From positions 42,489-106,488 of the forward strand of contig NZ_JMPS01000076.1 in assembly GCF_000735455.1 (NCBI RefSeq): 64,000 nt of DNA, written 5' to 3'. The DNA comes from Yokenella regensburgei ATCC 49455 (GTDB taxonomy: Bacteria; Pseudomonadota; Gammaproteobacteria; Enterobacterales; Enterobacteriaceae). Shown piece after piece: positions 46,341 through 54,400 of this stretch (the first letter of the stretch is position 1; each line of letters begins with the position of its first letter). A program made the translations under genes and the position numbers. The notes under the pieces were generated by a model that was not told where the DNA came from, did no database searches, and was given only the letters and a program-made list of their open reading frames with translations.

Positions 46341-46362
46341 TTGAGGGGGCTGCGGCCCCCTT
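46341..46362 (+). terminator. Rho-independent terminator of tynA
   Basis: AGGGGG and CCCCCT around a six-base GC loop, followed by TTTTTC. It ends where the convergent oxidoreductase gene stops (46365). Confidence 0.9.
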
Positions 46363-46364
46363 TT

Positions 46365-47309
46365 TCATTCTGCGTCCCTGAAGTCCAGCACCACTTTGTA
46401 TTTCCCACCGCAGAGCCTCAGCGCCTCGCGCCATTCCCGGTACGGAACGATTTGCACCTCCGGCAACGCCGTGGCGGGCAACAGTAGCCAGAGTTGTCGA
46501 AAGGCGTGCTGCCACGCTTCAATGCTCAATCCCGGCAGCGCTTCACGCAGATGAAATTTCGCCACCCGCGCCGTGCCGTGGCTAAAGGTGATTGGCTCAC
46601 CAGAAAGCAGTCCGTAAGAGATAAGCGTGGCGGCGGGCGGCAGGAAATGAAGGATAGCGGTAGCCAGCGCGCCGCCGACGGCGTCAAACACCAGATCCGC
46701 ACGGCGACAGGCGTTGCGGATCTCAGTCAGGTTATCCGCCAGCAGCGGCATCATGCCCCATCCGATGAGACGTGGTGCATGCTCCGGCGAGCGTAAAATC
46801 CCGGTCACCGACGCTGCCCCCATTCGTAGCGCCCACTGCCCTAATAACGCCGCACAGGAAGAAGATGCCGCCGTCAGCACCACGTGTTTTCCCGCCACTG
46901 GCCAGCGTGTCAGCATCAGCCACGCGGTGAGCGGGTTAATATAGCCCCGAGCCGCCAGGCTATCAGGAATGGCGTCAGGTACTGGTATCAGCCAGTCCGG
47001 GGCGATATCCAGATGCGTTTGCCAGGTACCATCACCGCGAAGCGGCAGCACCCGCCGGCCCAACAGCGCCGCATGGGACGGCGGTACCTGCTCAACCGTT
47101 CCCAGTCCTTCATAACCCGAGACCGCGGGCAGCGTAGTGCGGTGGCGGTAGGCTCCGGTAACCGGGATAAGATCGGAAGGATTGACTGGCGCAAAGCGCA
47201 TTCGCACCCGCAGAAGTGAATTTTCTCGCGTCGTTAAGGGGACTGACTGCCGTTGCAGCACCAAGGCGGGATCGCCATAGCGTTGATACAGCAGGCGATG
47301 GTTCAGCAT
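46365..47309 (-). CDS. MDR-superfamily oxidoreductase (zinc-less quinone/enoyl reductase-like)
   Basis: About 314 residues of the medium-chain dehydrogenase/reductase superfamily: N-terminal GroES-like part (YQRYGDPALVLQRQSVPL, RFAPVNPSDLIPVTGAYRHR, GYEGLGTVEQV) and a Rossmann domain (HVVLTAASSSCAALLGQWALRMGA, DLVFDAVGGALATAILHFL). The structural zinc cysteines are absent and the sequence is most like trans-2-enoyl or quinone reductases using NADPH. Start uncertain: ATG at 47309 gives the family N-terminus but has no ribosome site; a TTG at 47354 has AGGACGG upstream. Follows the flavin monooxygenase on the same strand. Confidence 0.8.
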   Translation of the reverse strand: MLNHRLLYQRYGDPALVLQRQSVPLTTRENSLLRVRMRFAPVNPSDLIPVTGAYRHRTTLPAVSGYEGLGTVEQVPPSHAALLGRRVLPLRGDGTWQTHLDIAPDWLIPVPDAIPDSLAARGYINPLTAWLMLTRWPVAGKHVVLTAASSSCAALLGQWALRMGAASVTGILRSPEHAPRLIGWGMMPLLADNLTEIRNACRRADLVFDAVGGALATAILHFLPPAATLISYGLLSGEPITFSHGTARVAKFHLREALPGLSIEAWQHAFRQLWLLLPATALPEVQIVPYREWREALRLCGGKYKVVLDFRDAE

Positions 47310-47373
47310 GGTCCAGCGCTCATGGGGTAACGGATGAGCGCCGGATGATAACAAACGAACCGTCCTGTGGCGA

Positions 47374-48579
47374 TTAGGTGATTAAGATGCCCACGCTTTT
47401 ACGATAGCGGCTGATTTTCTCGTGGAAGGTGGTCTGCAGGCCAGGCAGCATCCCCTCCGGGACATGCAGACTGCCAACAATACGGTGCATTTCGTTCAAT
47501 ACCACATCCGGACCACCTAACCGATCGCCCTCCACCAGCTTACTCACCGCCGGGCGGCGCAGGGTGTTGTAAAGCTGGAGCGCCTCCTCTACAGACTGCT
47601 GTTGCAGGCATTCGGCGAGCGTCGCGGCATCAATGATTGCCTGTCCGGCACCGTTGGAACCCACGGGATACATCGGGTGCGCAGCATCGCCAAGCAGCGT
47701 GACCTTACCAATACTCCAGTTCGGCAGCGGTTTGCGATCGGCCATTGGCAGACGTAACGCGTGGCTTGAGTTCTGAATAAGCTGCTCACCGTCTAACTCG
47801 CCAAGCTGCAGCATATTGAACACTTCAGGGAGCGTATTTATCGCCACCAAGCTGGTTTTTTCCACTTTCGCTTTCTTGCCGGTATGCAGCTCAGCCACCC
47901 AGTTCCACAGAATCGCGGTGTCGTCATCGGGATCTTTGATGGGATAAGCGATGAGCTTACCGCTCTCAAGGCGCCCTGCCCGCAGCACCCGGTGGCGCGA
48001 GAACGGAGGAATATTACGTGCCACTCCGCGCCACATGGTGATACCCGGCAGGCGAACGGCACTGTTATCGGGATACATCTGGTGGCAGATTATCGAGTGA
48101 ACGCCGTCGCAGCCCACCAGTACATCCGCGCGGTCAGTCGTGTCACCGCCTTCAAACTGTACCGTCACACCGTTTTCATCCTGTGAAAAAGCGTTCACCC
48201 GGGTAGAGAACTGCACGGCATGCTGCCCCAGGCGTTTCTGTACCGCGTCGCAGAGGATTTTCTGCAATGTGTAACGGTGGATGGAATACTGAGGGAAATC
48301 GCTTCCACCGTGATGACCAAGAGGTTCTTTGAAGAGCGTCTGCCCTGCGGCACTGATGTAGGCAGACTCTTCCGGGCAGATGGCGTTGTTGCTAAGTTCT
48401 TCAGCAATACCCAGTTGATGTAGTACTTTCACCGCATACGCCTGCAGGTTAATTCCGGCACCTACCGTTTTTACCCGATCGTGTGCCTCATAAATCTGGC
48501 TTACGATCCCGCGTTCATGCAGCGCCAATGCTAAGGTTAAACCGCCCACTCCGGCTCCGACAATTATCACTTTCGTCAT
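47374..48579 (-). CDS. FAD-dependent monooxygenase, PhzS-like
   Basis: 401-residue group-A flavoprotein monooxygenase. FAD motifs: GxGxxG in VIIVGAGVGGLTLALALHERG, the DG motif in ADVLVGCDGVHSIIC and the GD motif in LLGDAAHPMYPVGSNGAGQAI. The last motif and length resemble PhzS-type enzymes that hydroxylate aromatic or heteroaromatic acids. Start at 48579 (MTKVIIVG) has the site GAGGGAT; the upstream extension of the frame lacks similarity. Spaced 64 bases from the MDR oxidoreductase, probably an operon. Not in the E. coli order here. Substrate unknown. Confidence 0.85.
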   Translation of the reverse strand: MTKVIIVGAGVGGLTLALALHERGIVSQIYEAHDRVKTVGAGINLQAYAVKVLHQLGIAEELSNNAICPEESAYISAAGQTLFKEPLGHHGGSDFPQYSIHRYTLQKILCDAVQKRLGQHAVQFSTRVNAFSQDENGVTVQFEGGDTTDRADVLVGCDGVHSIICHQMYPDNSAVRLPGITMWRGVARNIPPFSRHRVLRAGRLESGKLIAYPIKDPDDDTAILWNWVAELHTGKKAKVEKTSLVAINTLPEVFNMLQLGELDGEQLIQNSSHALRLPMADRKPLPNWSIGKVTLLGDAAHPMYPVGSNGAGQAIIDAATLAECLQQQSVEEALQLYNTLRRPAVSKLVEGDRLGGPDVVLNEMHRIVGSLHVPEGMLPGLQTTFHEKISRYRKSVGILIT

Positions 48580-49048
48580 CTTATCCCTCACGTGGTAGTT
48601 AATAACCATTATTTTTATGTGGTTATTTTGTTGGGGAAAAGTATAACGACTGTTGTTAATGCTGCCAGTTTTTCTCCATTGCCAGAACAAGCCAGGAAAA
48701 CTCCTAATAACTGTCCTGGAATTTATCCATACAGAACGTCAAGTTCAAATAAGTTTCAATATAAATGATTATCCTTACACATTTGAATACACATAAATAC
48801 TCATTATATTTAGTAAACTGATGATTTACTGAAGCTGACAGCAGAACACTCTATAATTAGTGGGAAAGTGAGTGATGCGTTTTGTTTTTTTATTTTATGA
48901 AAGTAAGTTATTCTGCGCAACAGATAATTAATTTAATTATGAATCTCAATAATAAATGATGGATCCAAAAATACTTTCAAGAAATAATACACAAGCAGGT
49001 ACAGGTAACTAAAAACGCATTCACTTTCTATTGAGTTTGTTCATTTCT
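48580..49048. other. AT-rich gene-free region between flavin monooxygenase and LuxR regulator
   Basis: About 470 bases, strongly AT-rich with many A/T tracts (for example around 48770-48830 and 48880-48950), no convincing reading frame. It must hold the divergent promoters. The composition is what H-NS-silenced enterobacterial loci usually show; no specific operator recognised. Confidence 0.55.
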
Positions 49049-49561
49049 ATGAATTCCAATAACGAGTTTATATTTTGCAATGACAAGTTTTTTGCTATTG
49101 GCCTCGCTGAAGTTATTCCGAGTGGTTTAGCACATGGAACTTTCGCTTTTTTTGATAATGAGTACATATTAAAGCATGGCGTAAAAGACTCCATCCACGC
49201 CACCAGTTCGCAATCCATTATATTCATTGACAATGATCTGGATTATTACGCATTACAGATCCTTGCTCGTGATATTGGATTACTTCTCATTAACAAAAAA
49301 GCCAAATTAAGCGATATCTTAACCTCAATACTGCTCTTTGAAAAAAAGGAATGCTATAAAGCCAGATTATCGCTCAGTCAATGCGAACTACAGGTCATGG
49401 AGTGTTTGATGCAAGGAAACAGCGTTGATGAAACAGCCGAGAAACTAAAAAAGAATGGCAAAACAATTTATTCACACCGCAATGCTATTATTAAAAAACT
49501 CGAATTACAAAACCGAAATGCGCTTTACCGCTTGCAGCGCTGGTTCAGTCTTTTCAAGTAA
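49049..49561 (+). CDS. LuxR-type (GerE helix-turn-helix) transcriptional regulator
   Basis: About 170 residues. The N-terminal ~100 residues match no domain I recognise and lack the acidic pocket of a response-regulator receiver. The C-terminal LuxR helix-turn-helix is clear (LSLSQCELQVMECLMQGNSVDETAEKLKKNGKTIYSHRNAIIKKL, residues ~108-155). Similar stand-alone regulators (EcpR, BglJ, CsgD-like) control fimbriae and surface factors. Start unsure: the ATG at 49049 and a TTG at 49031 both lack a ribosome site. The gene is AT-rich compared with its surroundings, suggesting acquisition. It converges on the adhesin operon and is its likely regulator (inference). Confidence 0.8.
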   Translation: MNSNNEFIFCNDKFFAIGLAEVIPSGLAHGTFAFFDNEYILKHGVKDSIHATSSQSIIFIDNDLDYYALQILARDIGLLLINKKAKLSDILTSILLFEKKECYKARLSLSQCELQVMECLMQGNSVDETAEKLKKNGKTIYSHRNAIIKKLELQNRNALYRLQRWFSLFK

Positions 49562-49606
49562 TTGTAAATCGCGAAAAATGGTTATTGCAGTCACCTTCTC
49601 CAGCCA

Positions 49607-49637
49607 ACAAAAAAGCGCCGAACTTCGGCGCTTTTTT
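49607..49637. terminator. Bidirectional rho-independent terminator
   Basis: AAGCGCCGAA-C-TTCGGCGCTT with an A run before and a T run after, between the LuxR gene and the convergent adhesin operon, serving both. Confidence 0.92.
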
Positions 49638-49644
49638 ATTCCTG

Positions 49645-50574
49645 TTATCTTTTCTTACTATGCTGAGGAGATCCCTTGCTCTTCTCTTCTACATTGATGA
49701 TTTTTAGAGCGACGTAATACGGCTTGCCCATAATACTGCTGTTCCCCAACCAATCAACGTTTCTTGACCGGAAGAGGAACTCGTTTTGATCCCTCTGAAG
49801 TTGATGATTATTAGCATCAAAAACATCATAGCCCTTAGCCGTGAGCTGTCGAATTGCCAACGAACCGGGGGCTCCATTCTGATAAAACGCGGTGACTGTC
49901 TTGAGAAAATCAGGCGCATAGTCACTTATCATTTGCGTCGTGCTGGCCTGGTAAAACCCCCATGATTCACCCTTACTGCGCTCAAGATTTCCGGCCACGA
50001 TGGCATAGAGTTGAGCCGTCGCCTGGGCAATGGCAATCTGTGCTCTTACGTCTGCCTCAAAACGTGGCTGATTGAAAATTTTTGCCACTGAGGATTTTAC
50101 GTTCGCCCCCGCTTTAGCCTTATCTGTCTTGACGGTTTCCTTACCTGCTTCCTCTTTTTTTGTGGCCGACGTGTCTTCTTGCATATAGACAGAATTATCG
50201 ACCGGTACAAATAATGAGGTCATCAGATACACCGAACAGGCCGTTTGCTGAGCCGCTATATCATGATTCACTAATAAACGCATGGCATCCGGCGCTTTGG
50301 CTAGCGCCTGCATATCAATATTCTTTTTCTGCAGAATATCATCAATATCACGTTGGGATTTATTGCCTCTGGCAAGATCGCAAACCAATGACATCACACC
50401 ATCATCACGGCGCCCTTCAATAAGCGGCGTCATTTTCATCAGCGTATCAGTAATAATATTCCACGCAGGCATACTCACCGTTTTTACCGGGAAATTCTGT
50501 GCCGCAGAAAATGCCTGCCCGGCGCTGATAAAAAGCAGGCCGCCTAAGACGGCCTGAATGCGAAACGAAAGCAT
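49645..50574 (-). CDS. Exported protein of unknown function, third gene of the adhesin operon
   Basis: 309 residues, not recognised. Sec signal MLSFRIQAVLGGLLFISAGQAFSA with cleavage near residue 25. The mature protein is mostly helical, with a charged Lys/Glu-rich segment around 120-145 (EEAGKETVKTDKAKAGANVK) and a more beta-like C-terminus (GKPYYVALKIINVEE) ending in a basic tail (SPQHSKKR). Two cysteines (LVCDLA and TACSVY) could form a disulphide. Starts four bases after the lipoprotein gene stop, so it is translated with it. A role in assembly, anchoring or quality control of the adhesin is inferred only from position. Confidence 0.75.
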   Translation of the reverse strand: MLSFRIQAVLGGLLFISAGQAFSAAQNFPVKTVSMPAWNIITDTLMKMTPLIEGRRDDGVMSLVCDLARGNKSQRDIDDILQKKNIDMQALAKAPDAMRLLVNHDIAAQQTACSVYLMTSLFVPVDNSVYMQEDTSATKKEEAGKETVKTDKAKAGANVKSSVAKIFNQPRFEADVRAQIAIAQATAQLYAIVAGNLERSKGESWGFYQASTTQMISDYAPDFLKTVTAFYQNGAPGSLAIRQLTAKGYDVFDANNHQLQRDQNEFLFRSRNVDWLGNSSIMGKPYYVALKIINVEEKSKGSPQHSKKR

Positions 50575-50578
50575 ATTT

Positions 50579-51379
50579 TTACTTCTCCACGACATCAATC
50601 GTCATTCGTCGATTTTCAGCAAGGCAGGCAATAACAGCAGGCGTGGCCTTACCGGGACAAATAACAACCGGCTGAGTCGATCCCACTCCCCGGGTTTCGA
50701 TCGTCGAGGCTGGAATACCGTCAGCCACCAGAAGTGATTTAACCGCCTCAGCGCGCGCCATCGACAAAGCCTGGTTTTTATCTTCATGACCAATTCTGTC
50801 CGAATGACCGGTAATCACCACTTTGCTTAATACTGATGATGATTTATTCAGCTCCGTCGCCATCTGATGAATCTGTGTCTTTCCTTCCGGGCTTAATACG
50901 GCGCTACCAAAAGTAAACAGGCTTGCTGCGGCCAGCGTTCTGTCTACCGAAGGTTTAACGGGTTTCGTCGGTGATGCCTGCAATCTCTCCAGACAGTTAT
51001 CCGGTTTGAAATAGAAACTCGACGCCTGCATGTCATTATTGAACAAGACTTTATACTGACAGGTCAGAACGCTTTTATCTTTTTGCGTAAAGTGGAAAAT
51101 GTAATCCCACTCTTTTACTCTAATAATACCTTCTTTAAAATGTGGCACCCCAATCAATTCATACAGCTGATTTTTCGTCATACCCGGTTTAACCTGCGAC
51201 AGGTTAGCCACATTAACGTAACTCCCCTCCGGACGCACCGCTGAGGTGGCATCAGGAAATACCGGCGCGACCGTTTTCCCCTGAGCATCCACATCGCTGA
51301 CAGAACGGGTACAGGCGCTGAGTAACAGCGTACCTAACGCAATAGAGAGAAGATAAAACGCTTTGTTAGTCTTGAACAT
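50579..51379 (-). CDS. TpgA-like lipoprotein: SmpA/OmlA-like plus OmpA peptidoglycan-binding domain
   Basis: 266 residues. Lipoprotein signal with lipobox LLSACT (Cys ~23). Residues ~60-135 (LSQVKPGMTKNQLYELIGVPHF, VKEWDYIFHF) are a BamE/SmpA-type domain; residues ~150-262 are an OmpA C-terminal domain with the peptidoglycan-binding core TGHSDRIGHEDKNQALSMAR. This pairing is that of TpgA, which anchors the trimeric adhesin AtaA/Ata to peptidoglycan in Acinetobacter. It follows the adhesin gene by 55 bases on the same strand, as tpgA does. Start MFKTNKAF chosen for the signal peptide; upstream in-frame ATGs exist at 51385 and 51394. Confidence 0.85.
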   Translation of the reverse strand: MFKTNKAFYLLSIALGTLLLSACTRSVSDVDAQGKTVAPVFPDATSAVRPEGSYVNVANLSQVKPGMTKNQLYELIGVPHFKEGIIRVKEWDYIFHFTQKDKSVLTCQYKVLFNNDMQASSFYFKPDNCLERLQASPTKPVKPSVDRTLAAASLFTFGSAVLSPEGKTQIHQMATELNKSSSVLSKVVITGHSDRIGHEDKNQALSMARAEAVKSLLVADGIPASTIETRGVGSTQPVVICPGKATPAVIACLAENRRMTIDVVEK

Positions 51380-51408
51380 AATCATTATCCACATATTTCT
51401 TTCAGAAT

Positions 51409-51427
51409 CCCGGGCGTAACGCCCGGG
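51409..51427. other. Perfect hairpin between adhesin and TpgA-like genes
   Basis: CCCGGGCG-TAA-CGCCCGGG. On the plus strand it is followed by CTTTTATTT and would act as a terminator of antisense transcripts; in the operon direction it has no T run, so it may attenuate or stabilise the mRNA between the two genes. Confidence 0.55.
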
Positions 51428-51434
51428 CTTTTAT

Positions 51435-54400
51435 TTACCACTGATAACCCACTCCGACAGCCGCACCAAGGTCGCCCTGGCTGTTAGTGGTTCCTGAAAG
51501 TTTTGTTACCCATTTGCCGTTATCCGAAATGGTTGATACTCCAAGCGATACCGCTGACTGTCCCTGGTAAGTACCACCACCGATCCCAACCATACTGCCG
51601 CCTGCGCTATAAGGCTGAGGCAAGGACGCCATCGCCATTGCGCCCGCAATCCCCGCGCTCAGTTTGTCATCACGCTCATCGACCATGTTTTTAAGGTCGC
51701 CGAATCGTTTGTCGGTGTAATCGTTGGCGCTGCTGATCCCTTTATTCAACTGATTAAGGTTGACGGCATCAGTACCCTGCGTCCCTGCCGCGACGTTAGC
51801 TATCTGCCGCTCATTACCGACAGAGCCTACAGAAACGGTATTTGCCCGGTCGGCGACAGAGTCACTCCCCAGCGCAACGCTGTTGTTTGCCGTCGCTTTC
51901 GAACGCGTCCCTAACGCGGTGCTGTTATTACCCGACGCTTCAGATCCTGCACCACCGGCAACCGCATCGTTTCCGCTTACCACTGGCTTAGGCAGATTGC
52001 TGGAGTTGTTGACCTGGAACATGCCATCACGGCCCGAAACCAGATTGTTTTCAATATTCTTAACTTCGGTAATATCCCCAGTTGCCGAGCGCAACTGAGC
52101 AACGTTAACCGCATCGGTATCCTCCGTTCCCGCCGCAACGTTGGTGATTTGCCGCTCATTCCCCTTCGAACCAACGGAAACGCTGTTCTCACGATCGGCG
52201 ACCGAACCCGCCCCTAACGCAACCGCATTGTCTGCCGTTGAGGAGGCACCGTTACCAATAGCAACCGTGTCATTACCAGAAGCATCGGTTCCCTGACCAA
52301 CCGCGACAGCATCGCTCCCCGTCGCGCTGGCCGCAGGGCCGGTAGAGTTAACCTTCACATAGCGGTTGAGTGGGTTGTTATTCACCACGTTTTCAACATT
52401 TGTGACGCGGTTATCGAGGTTAGTGACGTTCTGGTTGGTTTGATTCAACTGTGAACCGTTAACCGCATCGGTGCTGGTTGGCGAAAGCGTCCCTGGCGCG
52501 ACGTTGGTAATTTTGTTGATAACCGTTCCGCCATGGCTGGCGCTAAAGCCACCCAGCGCAGAATCCCAAAGCAGCGCATCCTGCTGTAATGAACCCACCA
52601 GCGTCGACACGCCGTTCAGTGCAGTATTGGTGGCAAACAGTTGGCTACCGTTGACCGCATCGGTGCTGGTGTCACTCAGGCTGCCCGCCGCCACGTTGGT
52701 CACCAGGCGTTCATTGCCCACGGAGCCTACGCTGACCTGGCTCGCTGGTGTGGTGCCAGCGAAGGAGTACTGTGTGCCTAACAGTGTGACGCCGGCAGTG
52801 CCCGTGGTCGTGCCGGTAACGGAATTCGCCCCCAGGGCCACATCGTTGTCATGATTGGCCACCGCGCTCAGGCCAATAGCCACCGCATCCAGACCCAGCA
52901 CGGACGAATCCGTCCCGGTGGAATTGGCGTGGAAGTATTTGGTGCCCGTGTTGTAGATATTGGCAATCTGGGTGTTGGTTTGCGTCAGCTGCGAGAAATT
53001 CACCGCATCGCTCGGCGCAGCGCCGTCCGCCACGTTGGTAATGGTCGTACCGCCGGTATGGGTGCTGTTATCGTAGGTCGTGCCACCCATCGTCACGCTG
53101 TTGTAGTTGACGGAGTTGTCCGGGTTGCGATCGTATTTCACCGAGCCGGTATCGAGCGCTGCCAGGCTATCGCCCAGCGTCGTCAGCGCGGTGTTGGTGC
53201 TAAAGAGCTGAGAGCCGTTAACCGCGTCGGTGCTGGTGTCGCTCAGGCTGCCCGCCGCCACGTTGGTCACCAGACGTTCATTGCCCACGGAGCCTACGCT
53301 GACCTGGCTCGCTGGTGTAGTGCCCGCAAAATTGTACTGCGTGCCAAGCAGCGTGACGCCGGTAGTGCCCGTGGTCGTACCGGTGACGGCATTCGCGCCC
53401 AGGGCCACATCGTTGTCATGATTGGCCACCGCGCTCAGGCCAATCGCCACCGCATCCAGACCCAGCGCGGACGAATCCGTCCCGGTGGAATTGGCGTGGA
53501 AGTATTTGGTGCCCGTGTTGTAGATATTGGCAATCTGGGTGTTCGTTTGCGTCAGCTGTGAGAAGTTAACCGCATCGCTCGGCGCAGTGCCATCCGCCAC
53601 GTTGGTAATGGTCGTACCGCCGGTATGGGTGCTGTTATCGTAGGTCGTGCCACCCATTGTCACGCTGTTGTAATTGACGGAGTTGTCCGGGTTGAGATCG
53701 TATTTCACCGCCTGGGAATCAAGCGTATTCAGATTATCGCCCAGATTATTGATAGCGGTGTTGGACGCAAACAGCTGGCTGCCGTTCACCGCGTCGGTAC
53801 TCAGGCTGTTAATCCGCCCAGCCGCCAGATTGGTTAAGGTACGCTGGGAGGTTGTGGTGCCAATACTGACGGAAGCATTCGGTGAGATGCCGGCAAAATT
53901 GTACTGTTGACCATTCAGGGTCGTTGACGATGTCCCTACAGCAGCAGCAACGCTTGATCCTGACCCCAACACCACCGAATTATCCAGCCCGGTCGCGACG
54001 GTAATATTGTTCCCAAGCACCGCAACGTTATTAGAATTGACCGTGTTACTTGAACCAATCGCGTAGCTATTATTTCCTGCGATAGTCGAGTGATAACCAA
54101 TACCTACGGACTGTATACCCGTTATATTGGCGGCTTCACCGATGCCGATACTCGAGTTACCGGAAACGGTGGTGGATGTCCCCTGCGCGATAGCGTTGGT
54201 GACACCCGCGCTGACCGAAGAGTTATTACCAATCGCAATAGAGGCATCCCCGCCGGCATTAGCCACGTGACCAATACTTACGGTCTGGTTAGCGTTGACA
54301 CTATTTCCCGCATCCTGACCTACAGCAACGTTACCACCGCCCGCAACGTCATTTCCTGAATGGGGGCCCACTGCCGTGTTGTTATTACCAGTATCAAATG

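Noticed and set aside
52851..53561. 236-codon plus-strand frame with internal repeats
   Set aside because: Antisense of the adhesin; the repeats only mirror the tandem modules of the coding strand.
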